Source of the DNA: Tragulus kanchil
Taxonomy: Eukaryota; Chordata; Mammalia; Artiodactyla; Tragulidae
Reading direction: 5' to 3'
DNA length: 64,000 nt
Assembly: GCA_022376925.1 (NCBI GenBank)
Contig: JAIOJX010000006.1
Location: 58,303,394-58,367,393, forward strand
Shown: in pieces, positions 1-12,335 of the stretch
Position numbering within the stretch: position 1 is the first letter of the stretch
Layout of the letters: each line of letters starts with the position of its first letter
The notes under the pieces: generated by a model
What the model was told of the DNA's origin: nothing
What the model saw: the letters and a program-made list of their open reading frames with translations, nothing else
Databases searched by the model: none
Position numbers and translations under genes: made by a program

Positions 1-72
1 TATTACAACAGCTTACTTATTGTTAATATGTACTTATATTTCATATACTCTTTATCTGTCCTGTTCAAACAG

Positions 73-169
73 AAGTAATCCAGTGGATGACTCTATCTGC
101 ATCTTGAGTGTTGATGAGAAGAACAAGCTGGGAGCCAAAATTATCAAGGCAGAGATGATGGGAAATATG
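73..169 (+). CDS. CWF19L2: Internal exon, CWF19-like (probable CWF19L2)
   Basis: A 97-nt open segment follows a pyrimidine-rich tract ending in AG at 71-72 and is followed by a consensus donor GTAAGG at 170-175. The first base completes a split codon and the exon ends on a codon boundary. The peptide carries NKLGAKIIKAEMMGN, which resembles the conserved 'N.LGAK..KAE..GN' stretch of Cwf19-like proteins, factors linked to late spliceosome/lariat handling. The family call is from memory of that motif; the splice sites and open frame are seen directly. No neighbouring exon was found in the rest of the window, which would make the downstream DNA intron. A partial, frameshifted copy lies at 1215-1277. 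It could also be a different gene with the same motif. Confidence 0.55.
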
Positions 170-389
170 GTAAGGTTTATATGTTGTTCTTTTGGAGAAT
201 TACTAAATATTTAACTTCCTACAAGTAATTTTAGAAATTCCTTAGCTATGTGGTTGTAGCATCTTTTGAAAATAACTGCTGCTTATTTATTCTTTGAAAA
301 AATTCTTAAATACTCCTAAGATCAGTATTGTCTACTTCTAAATAAATTATATAATCTACCATATTTTTGAAATGTAAGATTCTGAATGC
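170..389. other. Intron, no recognised element
   Basis: AT-rich sequence between the exon donor and the first SINE. I see no repeat family or ORF of interest. It is copied again at about 1278-1500 by the first tandem duplication. Confidence 0.5.
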
Positions 390-619
390 TTTTCAGTTTA
401 CTTCTTTTTTTTAATTTTGTTTATTTATTTATTTTTGGCTATTCTGGGTTTTCACTGCTGCCACAGGGTCTTCTCTAGTTGTAGGAAGTGGGGGTTACTC
501 TCTAGTTGAGGTGAGCAGGCTTCTCGCAGCACATGGGATCCTCCCAGGCCAGGGATCGAACTGGCGCCTCTTGCACTGCAAGGTGGTGTCTTTACCCACT
601 GGACCACCAGGGAAGCCCT
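390..619 (-). mobile_element. CHR-type tRNA-Glu SINE
   Basis: Antisense SINE: a T-rich stretch (poly-A tail read backwards), then the 'GGGATCGAAC' B-box region and the terminal 'CCACCAGGGAAGCCC' typical of cetartiodactyl CHR SINEs. It sits at the edge of an antisense BovB fragment. A second copy at about 1505-1728 is part of the 1.1 kb tandem duplication, not an independent insertion. Confidence 0.75.
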
Positions 620-3170
620 GAGTGCAGCACTTTAAAACAATGTGTTTTAATATTTTAAGTAGTTCATATGGAATTCTGTCACCTCCACTGACTTTGTTTA
701 TAGTAATTCTTCCTAAGGCCCATTTGACTTCACACTACAGAACCTCTGGATCTAGGTGTGTGATCATAGCATTGTGGTTACCCAGGTCATTAAGATCTTT
801 TTATATAGTTCTGTGTATCCTTGCCACCTCTTCTTAATATCTTCTCTTTCTGTTGGGTCCTTACCATTTCTATACTTTATTGTGCCATTCTTGCATGACA
901 TGTTCCTTAGATATCTCTAGTTTTCTTGAGAGATATCTAGTCTTTCCCATTCTGTTGCTTTTCCTCTATTTCTTTGAATTGTTAATTAAAAGAAGGCCTT
1001 CTTGCCTCTCCTTGCTATTCTCTGGAATTCTACATTCAGTTGGCTGTATATTTCCCTTTCACTTTTGCCCTTCACTTCTCTTCTTTCCTCAGCTATTTGT
1101 AATGTCTATTCAAACAACCACTTCGCCTTCTTGCATTTCTTTTCTTAGGGATGATTTTGGTCACCCCGACTTTGCGCCCCCCTTTGTATCTATTGTCCTA
1201 GTGCATTGATTTAGTCTTGAGTGTTGATGAAACAAGCTGGGAGCCAAAATTATCAAGGCAGAGATGATGGGAAATATGGTAAGGTTTATATGTTGTTCTT
1301 TTGGAGAATTACTAAATATTTAACTTCCTACAAGTAATTTTAGAAATTCCTTAGCTATGTGGTTGTAGCATCTTTTGAAAATAACTGCTGCTTATTTATT
1401 CTTTGAAAAAATTCTTAAATACTCCTAAGATCAGTATTGTCTACTTCTAAATAAATTATATAATCTACCATATTTTTGAAATGTAAGATTCTGAATGCTT
1501 TTCAGTTTACTTCTTTTTTTAAATTTTGTTTATTTATTTATTTTTGGCTATTCTGGGTTTTCACTGCTGCCACAGGGTCTTCTCTAGTTGTAGGAAGTGG
1601 GGGTTACTCTCTAGTTGAGATGAGCAGGCTTCTCGCAGCACATGGGATCCTCCCAGGCCAGGGATCGAACTGGCGCCTCTTGCACTGCAAGGTGGTGTCT
1701 TTACCCACTGGACCACCAGGGAAGCCCTGAGTGCAGCACTTTAAAACAATGTGTTTTAATATTTTAAGTAGTTCATATGGAATTCTGTCACCTCCACTGA
1801 CTTTGTTTATAGTAATTCTTCCTAAGGCCCATTTGACTTCACACTACAGAACCTCTGGATCTAGGTGTGTGATCATAGCATTGTGGTTACCCAGGTCATT
1901 AAGATCTTTTTATATAGTTCTGTGTATCCTTGCCACCTCTTCTTAATATCTTCTCTTTCTGTTGGGTCCTTACCATTTCTATACTTTATTGTGCCATTCT
2001 TGCATGACATGTTCCTTAGATATCTCTAGTTTTCTTGAGAGATATCTAGTCTTTCCCATTCTGTTGCTTTTCCTCTATTTCTTTGAATTGTTAATTAAAA
2101 GAAGGCCTTCTTGCCTCTCCTTGCTATTCTCTGGAATTCTACATTCAGTTGGCTGTATATTTCCCTTTCACTTTTGCCCTTCACTTCTCTTCTTTCCTCA
2201 GCTATTTGTAATGTCTATTCAAACAACCACTTCGCCTTCTTGCATTTCTTTTTCTTAGGGATGATTTTGGTCACTGCTTCCTGTACAATGTTATGAAACT
2301 GAACCCATAGTTCTTCAGGCTCTTTGTTTACCAGATCTAATGCTTTGCATCTATTGATCACCCCTATTGTAAGCAATTTGATTTAGGTCATACCAATTGA
2401 CCTAGTGCTTTCCCCTATTTTCTTCAATTTTAGCATGAATTTTGCAGTAGGGTATCCATGATTTGAACCTGAGTCAGCTATGGGACTTGTTTTTGCTCAC
2501 TGTATAGAGCTTCTCCATCTTCGTCTGTAAAGAATATAATCAATCTGGTTTTGGTGTTTACCATCTGGTGATGTCTGTGTGTGGAATCATCTCTTTTGTT
2601 TTTGGAAGAGGGTATTTGCTATGACCAGTGTGTTCTCATGGCAAAACTCTGTTAGCCTTTGCCCTGCTTCCTTTTGTATCCCAAGACCAAACTTGCCCGT
2701 TACTCCAGGTATCTCTCGACTTCCTACTTTTGCATTGTAATCCTCTGTATGAAAAAGACATATTTTTCTGGTGTTAATTCTAAAAGGTCTGGAGTTCATA
2801 GAACCATCCTGTGATGTTGATATTCACTCTTTCCATCTCCTGCTTTACCACATCCAATGTACCTTGATTCATGGACCTAATGTTCCAGTTTCCTTTGCAG
2901 TATTGTTCTTTACAACCTCAGACTTGACTTATACCACCAGTCACATCCAAAACTGGACATCTTTTCTGCTTTGGCCTAGTCTGTCATTCTTTCTGGAACT
3001 ATTTCTCTGCTCTTCCCCAATAGCAAATTTGACACCTACTGACCTGGGAGGCGGGCTCAGCTTCCAGTGTCACATCTTTTTGCCACTTCACACTGTTCAT
3101 GGGGTCTTGAAGCAATAATAATGAAGTGGTTTTCCATTCAATTTTCCCATGTTTGGTTATATGGCCAAAG
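620..3170 (-). mobile_element. BovB LINE fragment, 5' half
   Basis: Antisense BovB covering the endonuclease region and upstream sequence. On the minus strand, 2799-2587 translates to a piece with 'AKVGSREIPGVTGKFGLG' and 'EFCHENTLVIANTLFQ', recognisable as the BovB apurinic-like endonuclease domain. The 620-1164 part is repeated at 1730-2274 by the tandem duplication. Multiple stops and frameshifts: it is dead. The remaining RT region is absent. Confidence 0.8.
1215..1277 (+). pseudogene. Partial duplicate of the CWF19-like exon
   Basis: The first tandem duplication begins inside the exon, so this copy lacks the acceptor and the first 29 nt. Relative to 102-169 it has lost four bases in the run after GTTGATGA, shifting the frame. 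The donor GTAAGG is retained. Without an acceptor it cannot be spliced as an exon in the same way. The loss sits within 20 bases of the duplication junction, which fits a local sequence error better than an evolved pseudoexon. Confidence 0.6.
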
Positions 3171-3184
3171 AAATTAAAAACCCT

Positions 3185-3722
3185 AATTTAAAAATATATA
3201 TATATATACCAATGTTCATAGTAGTATTATTTAAAATAGCCAAGATATGGAAGCAAAGTGCTCATCAACATATGTTGAAAAGAAGGATGTGAGATAAATA
3301 AAAAATTTTGTTCATCCATAAAATAGCAAAATTTTGTTGTTTGCAACAACATAGATGGACATGGAACATGTTATACCTAATGAAATAAATCAGACAGAGA
3401 AAAAGAAATATCACATGGTATGTATTTTACTCATAATCTAAAAAAAATGCATTAGAGCAACAGAAGAGAAATATATTCACAGATATAGAGACAAACTAGA
3501 AGTTAACAGTGGGGAAAGGAAGATGGAGAAGGACAAGTTAGGGGTGAAGGGTAAGATGCACAAACTACTATATGTAAAATAAATCAGGTACAAGCACAAC
3601 AAACATAGCCAATATTTTATAGTAACCTTAAATGGAATATAATCTAAAATATTAAAGCACTATATTATATATTTAAAACAATATAGTATTTTACATAAAT
3701 TGTACTTCACTATTTAAAAAAA
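3185..3722 (+). mobile_element. L1 3' end (sense)
   Basis: Sense L1 3' sequence: the 'ACCAATGTTCATAG' and 'AGCCAAGATATGGAAGCAA' stretches match the C-terminal ORF2/3' UTR of mammalian L1s, ending in an A-run near 3715-3724. Preceded by a short TA run at 3197-3208. Truncated and inactive. Confidence 0.65.
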
Positions 3723-5840
3723 AAGGAAGTCATTGCTTGTCTCTTTGGGTCTTTAGAGAGGTAAGGTTTGTATAATAAAAGAGAAGTAACCATGTCTTTT
3801 GGCTTGACTGGAGGTGAGATTTCAGTACACTTCAGTAGCTGTAAAGGCTAAGAGAATCAGTGAGACATGTAAAACATCAATTTATTTCTGTTTCATCAGG
3901 ATAGAAGATGAATAATATAATTATTGTTAAGCAAATAAGATAAATTAATCTTATAAGCAGTAATTTAAAATAAATGTTGAAAATCATTTACAGACTAATT
4001 GCATTCTTAGTCAAATGAAATTGAGTATTACTTTAAGTATACATTCTACATTTCAGCAAAATAACTTGACAGCCATTAAGAAGCCAATAGCTCTGTGTCA
4101 TTACTTATTCTGTCTCTTGTTTTAGAGAAGTATCATTTATAAAGTATCCAAGAAATATTCATATTTAAAATTTTAGCTGCTCCAGAAAGTTAACCTAGTT
4201 TAAATAAGGGAGTCATTTGACATATACATAATAGTATGCTTTTAAGAGAGAGGGATCAAGCTGGTAAAGTTTTACAGTTCACCTGTCATTAAAAACATAT
4301 TAAAAGTACATCTATATGTGAAACATTTCTCACAGAAAGCTAAATAGAAACTGAAAGAACTCCTATATAACCAGAACAGTGAGAAATGTCTCCATATTAG
4401 TAGATAGAATTTTAAAAAAAGGATCAGATCAGGAAATGAAGCTTTGGGAAAGATCTGTATATAAAAGAAGGCCAGTACAGGCAAAGCCCTGCTCTGGGGA
4501 GTGAGCTAATCAAGCTACAATCTGAGCACCCAAGTCAGACAGTCTTGTCAGGAGATAAGAATTCTGGGAGAATTTCTGGGAAAGTTAAAAGATTATATAA
4601 AGCCTAGATTGTATTACTACTTTTAAGGCATGCCTGCAAGCTGGCTTTCCAACTATGAGGACAGAGAGAGCCTTGCACTGGCAGCTGTATCTCATGACAG
4701 CCCCCAGTCTGAATGATGACCCAAGTTCCAAAAGTTGGTAATAAAGCTCTTAACTGATTTAAGAAATATAACCTATACAAATGCAATAGAAAGGAACTAA
4801 AAAGTACAAAGATGAACTAATAAAAAATAGATAATTCAATTGCTGAGAAAAAGACAAATCTAAGAGTGATGGATAACTGATTAAATGCAGTAGAGGAATA
4901 GTGACAAAAGATGAACTAAAAAAAGAAATTTGGCTTGACTGAGGTGAGATTTCAGTACACTTCAGTAGCTGTAAAGGCTAAGAGAATCAGTGAGACATGT
5001 AAAACATCAATTTATTTCTGTTTCATCAGGATAGAAGATGAATAATATAATTATTGTTAAGCAAATAAGATAAATTAATCTTATAAGCAGTAATTTAAAA
5101 TAAATGTTGAAAATCATTTACAGACTAATTGCATTCTTAGTCAAATGAAATTGAGTATTACTTTAAGTATACATTCTACATTTCAGCAAAATAACTTGAC
5201 AGCCATTAAGAAGCCAATAGCTCTGTGTCATTACTTATTCTGTCTCTTGTTTTAGAGAAGTATCATTTATAAAGTATCCAAGAAATATTCATATTTAAAA
5301 TTTTAGCTGCTCCAGAAAGTTAACCTAGTTTAAATAAGGGAGTCATTTGACATATACATAATAGTATGCTTTTAAGAGAGAGGGATCAAGCTGGTAAAGT
5401 TTTACAGTTCACCTGTCATTAAAAACATATTAAAAGTACATCTATATGTGAAACATTTCTCACAGAAAGCTAAATAGAAACTGAAAGAACTCCTATATAA
5501 CCAGAACAGTGAGAAATGTCTCCATATTAGTAGATAGAATTTTAAAAAAGGATCAGATCAGGAAATGAAGCTTTGGGAAAGATCTGTATATAAAAGAAGG
5601 CCAGTACAGGCAAAGCCCTGCTCTGGGGAGTGAGCTAATCAAGCTACAATCTGAGCACCCAAGTCAGACAGTCTTGTCAGGAGATAAGAATTCTGGGAGA
5701 ATTTCTGGGAAAGTTAAAAGATTATATAAAGCCTAGATTGTATTACTACTTTTAAGGCATGCCTGCAAGCTGGCTTTCCAACTATGAGGACAGAGAGAGC
5801 CTTGCACTGGCAGCTGTATCTCATGACAGCCCCCAGTCTG
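3723..5840. other. Unassigned AT-rich DNA
   Basis: I recognise no gene or repeat family. About half of this length is produced by duplication B. Short ORFs on both strands are poor in structure and are copied with the duplication. Confidence 0.4.
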
Positions 5841-6030
5841 AATGATGACCCAAGTTCCAAAAGTTGGTAATAAAGCTCTTAACTGATTTAAGAAATATAA
5901 CCTATACAAATGCAATAGAAAGGAACTAAAAAGTACAAAGATGAACTAATAAAAAATAGATAATTCAATTGCTGAGAAAAAGACAAATCTAAGAGTGATG
6001 GATAACTGATTAAATGCAGTAGAAGGAATA
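3798..6030. repeat. Tandem duplication B (period 1129)
   Basis: Copy 1 is 3798-4900 and copy 2 is 4929-6030. The tract at 4887-4928 is a gapped rendering of both flanks: it first follows, with missing bases, the true continuation seen after 6020, then the sequence upstream of 3798. Confidence 0.95.
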
Positions 6031-8070
6031 TGTGATCTGGAAGGTGGAATAATGGAGGTCACCCAATCTGAACAGCAGACAGAAATACAAGTAAAAAATA
6101 CCAAAAGAAAGTCACATATGAGATCCATGGAGTAACATATGAACTCTATATAGGGATTCCCAAAAGAGAAGGGAAGGGAGGATCAAAAGGTAATAATTGA
6201 AAAAATTATGGTTGAAAAGTTCCCAAACCTAAAGAGAAACAGATATCCAGGTGCAGGAAGCACAGAGGGTCCAAAATAAGACGAAGCCAAACTGAGGGCA
6301 CCAAAAAATATGTCATAATTAAAAAGGGAGAAGTTAAAGAAAATTCTAAAGGCAGCAAGAGAAAAACAAAGATTCAATTACAAGGGATCCCTATAAGATT
6401 ATCAACTGTTTTCTCTGCAGAAAACTTCCAGCCAAGGAAAGAGTGGCATGATAAAGTTATGATCAGGAAATCATCAATGTAGAATATTCTAATAAGCAAA
6501 ATTATGATTTTGAATAGAAGAAAAAACAAATAATTTCTCAGACAAGTAAAAACTAAAATAATTCAGCAATATTATTTCTACTCTAAAAGTAATATTGATA
6601 GCTCTTCTTTAAATGGAAAAGAAGCAAGAATCTTTAGGAAAAGGGAAAGGCAAATATAAGAGGACTAAAGACTACTTAACTAAATTAGTCTAGAGATAGA
6701 AAACAATAAAAATATTGTAAAAGCAATTGGAACTACAATACCCTGTAAAGTGATAAGCATGAAGATGTAAAATAAGACACTGAAATAAGAAAATGTGGGA
6801 GAGATGAGTATAAAAATGCAGATCTTTGAGAATACATTTGAACTTGAATGACTGTCAGTTTGAAACAAGTGCTCTCAAGATGACAGAGTGGAAGGACATG
6901 TGCTCATATTCTACTGTGAGAACCTGAATGGGGTGAATAGGCAGACTTAGTAAGGAGGCCCAAGTTCCAAAAGTTGGTAATAAAGCTCTTAACTGATTTA
7001 AGAAATATAACCTATACAAATGCAATAGAAAGGAACTAAAAAGTACAAAGATGAACTAATAAAAAATAGATAATTCAATTGCTGAGAAAAAGACAAATCT
7101 AAGAGTGATGGATAACTGATTAAATGCAGTAGAAGGAATATGTGATCTGGAAGGTGGAATAATGGAGGTCACCCAATCTGAACAGCAGACAGAAATACAA
7201 GTAAAAAATACCAAAAGAAAGTCACATATGAGATCCATGGAGTAACATATGAACTCTATATAGGGATTCCCAAAAGAGAAGGGAAGGGAGGATCAAAAGG
7301 TAATAATTGAAAAAATTATGGTTGAAAAGTTCCCAAACCTAAAGAGAAACAGATATCCAGGTGCAGGAAGCACAGAGGGTCCAAAATAAGACGAAGCCAA
7401 ACTGAGGGCACCAAAAAATATGTCATAATTAAAAAGGGAGAAGTTAAAGAAAATTCTAAAGGCAGCAAGAGAAAAACAAAGATTCAATTACAAGGGATCC
7501 CTATAAGATTATCAACTGTTTTCTCTGCAGAAAACTTCCAGCCAAGGAAAGAGTGGCATGATAAAGTTATGATCAGGAAATCATCAATGTAGAATATTCT
7601 AATAAGCAAAATTATGATTTTGAATAGAAGAAAAAACAAATAATTTCTCAGACAAGTAAAAACTAAAATAATTCAGCAATATTATTTCTACTCTAAAAGT
7701 AATATTGATAGCTCTTCTTTAAATGGAAAAGAAGCAAGAATCTTTAGGAAAAGGGAAAGGCAAATATAAGAGGACTAAAGACTACTTAACTAAATTAGTC
7801 TAGAGATAGAAAACAATAAAAATATTGTAAAAGCAATTGGAACTACAATACCCTGTAAAGTGATAAGCATGAAGATGTAAAATAAGACACTGAAATAAGA
7901 AAATGTGGGAGAGATGAGTATAAAAATGCAGATCTTTGAGAATACATTTGAACTTGAATGACTGTCAGTTTGAAACAAGTGCTCTCAAGATGACAGAGTG
8001 GAAGGACATGTGCTCATATTCTACTGTGAGAACCTGAATGGGGTGAATAGGCAGACTTAGTAAGGAGGCC
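5851..8070. repeat. Tandem duplication C (period 1110)
   Basis: Copy 1 is 5851-6960 and copy 2 is 6961-8070. The junction is clean, with only CC shared between the two ends. Copy 1 overlaps the second copy of duplication B, so the two form a staircase. Confidence 0.95.
5940..8070 (+). mobile_element. Old L1 ORF1-region remnant (sense)
   Basis: Sense L1 sequence with landmarks of ORF1: a 'CTCTGCAGAAAACTTCCAGCC' type stretch followed by 'GAGTGGCATGATA', as in the conserved C-terminal half of L1 ORF1. Near 6870-6920 and 7980-8030 another block resembles an L1 5' start. Heavily decayed, no long frame. The doubling is due to duplication C. Confidence 0.5.
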
Positions 8071-9908
8071 AACAGTTTCCAATGAGGAGAAGGAGGAGGG
8101 GGAACAAATATTTCTAGTCTAAAAGTTTTCATAATAACGATCTACTCTGAAAGTAACTTCCTTATTGTTCTATGGATGCAAACTATCTTCCATTGGAATG
8201 TCTCATCTAGTCTTACCACTGATAATGTCTGGAGACCATCCTATGGCTACTCCTATGTTAATGTGAGAGTGGGTCTAGTGAGATCTTTACAGCCTTAATA
8301 TATATCGAAAGATCTATTGTTAATAGCCAACTGAAAAAGTACAAGATGACCTGCCTAAACTAGTTCTTACCCCCTTTCCGGAGCCTTTTTCTGGAAGCTC
8401 TCTCTATCCCTTTTTACTTTAATAAAACTTTTGCTGCATGAATCTCTGAGTAACTGAAGTCATCTTTTGCTCCCAAATTGAAATGTTCTCCTTTGGAGGT
8501 CACAAATCTGACAATGTTCACTGTAAACTATCTACCTTCATCCATCAATACCAAAAATGCAACTAGTTTCTGAAGAACCACTGAATAGGAGCCGTTGAAC
8601 AACCATTGACAGGAGAACAACCATCAAAAAAAGATACCCTGCATCCAAGGGCAAAGGAGAAACCACAGCAAGATGGTAGACAAGGTGAAATCACGTTTTT
8701 AAATGAAATTTCATAGCTGCCGGAGATGCCCACATGAAACCTTGAGCGCACCAAACTCAGGAAAAGAAGCAGCGATCTCTACAAGAGACTGAGTCAAGCA
8801 AAGTGAGATTAGGGAAAAAACTAAGATACCTTTTTTGTAAAGTGAAATAAAGAAATCTTGAAAAGGGAAAGGCAAATATAAGAGGACTAAAGACTACTTA
8901 ACTAAATTAGTCTAGAGATAGAAAACAATAAAAATATTGTAAAAGCAATTGGAACTACAATACCCTGTAAAGTGATAAGCATGAAGATGTAAAATAAGAC
9001 ACTGAAATAAGAAAATGTGGGAGAGATGAGTATAAAAATGCAGATCTTTGAGAATACATTTGAACTTGAATGACTGTCAGTTTGAAACAAGTGCTCTCAA
9101 GATGACAGAGTGGAAGGACATGTGCTCATATTCTACTGTGAGAACCTGAATGGGGTGAATAGGCAGACTTAGTAAGGAGGCCAACAGTTTCCAATGAGGA
9201 GAAGGAGGAGGGGGAACAAATATTTCTAGTCTAAAAGTTTTCATAATAACGATCTACTCTGAAAGTAACTTCCTTATTGTTCTATGGATGCAAACTATCT
9301 TCCATTGGAATGTCTCATCTAGTCTTACCACTGATAATGTCTGGAGACCATCCTATGGCTACTCCTATGTTAATGTGAGAGTGGGTCTAGTGAGATCTTT
9401 ACAGCCTTAATATATATCGAAAGATCTATTGTTAATAGCCAACTGAAAAAGTACAAGATGACCTGCCTAAACTAGTTCTTACCCCCTTTCCGGAGCCTTT
9501 TTCTGGAAGCTCTCTCTATCCCTTTTTACTTTAATAAAACTTTTGCTGCATGAATCTCTGAGTAACTGAAGTCATCTTTTGCTCCCAAATTGAAATGTTC
9601 TCCTTTGGAGGTCACAAATCTGACAATGTTCACTGTAAACTATCTACCTTCATCCATCAATACCAAAAATGCAACTAGTTTCTGAAGAACCACTGAATAG
9701 GAGCCGTTGAACAACCATTGACAGGAGAACAACCATCAAAAAAAGATACCCTGCATCCAAGGGCAAAGGAGAAACCACAGCAAGATGGTAGACAAGGTGA
9801 AATCACGTTTTTAAATGAAATTTCATAGCTGCCGGAGATGCCCACATGAAACCTTGAGCGCACCAAACTCAGGAAAAGAAGCAGCGATCTCTACAAGAGA
9901 CTGAGTCA
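7748..9908. repeat. Tandem duplication D (period 1112)
   Basis: Copy 1 is 7748-8796 and copy 2 is 8860-9908. The spacer 8797-8859 ends with a deletion-rich version of the bases upstream of 7748. About 320 bases (6640-6960, 7748-8070, 8860-9182) now occur three times because C and D overlap. Confidence 0.95.
8085..8525 (+). mobile_element. LTR-like block (possible class I ERV/MaLR LTR)
   Basis: AATAAAACTTTTGCTGCATG at about 8422 is a polyadenylation-signal context common at the R/U5 region of mammalian class I LTRs, and the following 'CTCTGAGTAACTGAAGTC' and 'GGTCACAAATCTGACA' resemble such U5 ends. No internal retroviral genes are attached. Copy 2 lies at about 9197-9637 through duplication D. 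The family is not named. Confidence 0.45.
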
Positions 9909-12102
9909 GACCTGCCTTTGAGTGCTTCAGTGTCTCCTGCTGAGGCATGGGTCAGCAGTAACCTGCAACAGTTTTGGAAGGCATGGCATTTGATATAAGT
10001 CCTTTTAGAGGAGGTCACCATTAGCTGAACTATAGAGCTGATGAGCAGGAGTGAGGAAGCAGAGACTCTGGAGGGCACACACAAAACCATGTGTGCACCA
10101 GGACCCAGAAGAAAGAATCAGTGACTCCAAAAGAAATTGAACCACGCTTGCCTTTGAGTGTTAGGGAGTCTCTGGTGGAGGTGTGTATCTGCCACCGGAT
10201 CAGGGACACTGAAACAATAGTCCTGGTGCAGCATACAGGCCTAAGTCCTTTTGGAGAAGGTCCCAATTACCTCTACCATAGTTTTTTTATTTTTTTTAAT
10301 TTTTATTTTACTTTTAACTTTTACAGAGTTTTGTTGTTTGCAAATATGCATGCTCCCAGATTAGTCATATGTATATCTCCCCCATCTCACCCCTCCAGGG
10401 AGCACAGCTCCATCCATTAGCTGATAATTATATTAAAGATTTACTGACAATGTCTTTGCCCAAAAGAAAAAGATCCAGTTTTCCCCACAGCCAGTTTCTC
10501 CCATCAGAAAGTTTCACAAGACTCCTAACCCCATCCATCAGAGGGCAGACAGAATGAAAACCACAATTACATAAAACTATGCACATTGATCACATGGATC
10601 GTAGCCTTGTCTAACTCACTGAAACCATGAGCCATGCCATTTAGGTCCACTCAATATGGTTGAACTCTGGTGGAGAGTTCTGACAAAATGTGGTCCTCTG
10701 GAGAAGGGAATGTCAAAACACTTTAGTACTCTTGCTTTAAGAAGCCCAGGAGCAGTAAGAAAAGGCAAAAGGTATGACACTGAAAGATGAACTCAAGTCA
10801 ATATGTGCCCAATATGTAAAGAATGGAGAAATAGCTCCAGAAGGAATGAAAAAGCTGAGCCAAAGCTAAAACAATGCGCAGCTGTGGATGTGTCTGGTGG
10901 TGAAAGTAAAGTCCAACTTGCATCAAAAAGATACCCTGCATCCAAGGGCAAAGGAGAAACCACAGCAAGATGGTAGACAAGGTGAAATCACGTTTTTAAA
11001 TGAAATTTCATAGCTGCCGGAGATGCCCACATGAAACCTTGAGCGCACCAAACTCAGGAAAAGAAGCAGCGATCTCTACAAGAGACTGAGTCAGACCTGC
11101 CTTTGAGTGCTTCAGTGTCTCCTGCTGAGGCATGGGTCAGCAGTAACCTGCAACAGTTTTGGAAGGCATGGCATTTGATATAAGTCCTTTTAGAGGAGGT
11201 CACCATTAGCTGAACTATAGAGCTGATGAGCAGGAGTGAGGAAGCAGAGACTCTGGAGGGCACACACAAAACCATGTGTGCACCAGGACCCAGAAGAAAG
11301 AATCAGTGACTCCAAAAGAAATTGAACCACGCTTGCCTTTGAGTGTTAGGGAGTCTCTGGTGGAGGTGTGTATCTGCCACCGGATCAGGGACACTGAAAC
11401 AATAGTCCTGGTGCAGCATACAGGCCTAAGTCCTTTTGGAGAAGGTCCCAATTACCTCTACCATAGTTTTTTTATTTTTTTTAATTTTTATTTTACTTTT
11501 AACTTTTACAGAGTTTTGTTGTTTGCAAATATGCATGCTCCCAGATTAGTCATATGTATATCTCCCCCATCTCACCCCTCCAGGGAGCACAGCTCCATCC
11601 ATTAGCTGATAATTATATTAAAGATTTACTGACAATGTCTTTGCCCAAAAGAAAAAGATCCAGTTTTCCCCACAGCCAGTTTCTCCCATCAGAAAGTTTC
11701 ACAAGACTCCTAACTCCATCCATCAGAGGGCAGACAGAATGAAAACCACAATTACATAAAACTATGCACATTGATCACATGGATCGTAGCCTTGTCTAAC
11801 TCACTGAAACCATGAGCCATGCCATTTAGGTCCACTCAATATGGTTGAACTCTGGTGGAGAGTTCTGACAAAATGTGGTCCTCTGGAGAAGGGAATGTCA
11901 AAACACTTTAGTACTCTTGCTTTAAGAAGCCCAGGAGCAGTAAGAAAAGGCAAAAAGGTATGACACTGAAAGATGAACTCAAGTCAATATGTGCCCAATA
12001 TGTAAAGAATGGAGAAATAGCTCCAGAAGGAATGAAAAAGCTGAGCCAAAGCTAAAACAATGCGCAGCTGTGGATGTGTCTGGTGGTGAAAGTAAAGTCC
12101 AA
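9734..12102. repeat. Tandem duplication E (period ~1187)
   Basis: Copy 1 is 9734-10916 and copy 2 is 10921-12102, within BovB 5' sequence. Differences are few, for example a C/T change in the run near 10533 versus 11714 and one A-run length change. Confidence 0.95.
10283..10415 (-). mobile_element. Truncated L1 3' end inside BovB
   Basis: T-rich start then 'TTTACAGAGTTTTGTTG', the same 3' UTR sequence seen at the end of the young L1 at about 51634-51652, here antisense. It interrupts the BovB 5' region, which resumes near 10430. Duplicated at about 11468-11600. Confidence 0.6.
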
Positions 12103-12335
12103 TGCTGCAAATGTGGCAATACTTTCATAGAAATCTGGAATGTTAGGTCCATTAATTGAGGTAAATTGGAAGTGGTCAAACAGGTGATGGAAAGAGTGAA
12201 CATTGACATTTTATGAATCGGTTAATTATAATGGACAGGCATTGGTAAATTTAATTCAGATAACCATTATATCTACTACCTTGGGTAATAATCCCTTAGA
12301 AGAAATGGAGTAGCCCACAGAGTCAACAAAGGAGT

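Larger units (their letters stand above)
102..2274. repeat. Tandem duplication A (period ~1.11 kb)
   Basis: Copy 1 is 102-1164 and copy 2 is 1215-2274, nearly identical over exon end, intron, SINE and BovB. The 50-base spacer at 1165-1214 resembles a shortened, error-rich version of true downstream sequence around 2340-2385. The duplication ignores element boundaries. Confidence 0.95.

Noticed and set aside
102..2274. Independent twin SINE and BovB insertions
   Set aside because: Both elements and the DNA between them repeat together at the same offset, so there was one insertion and one duplication.
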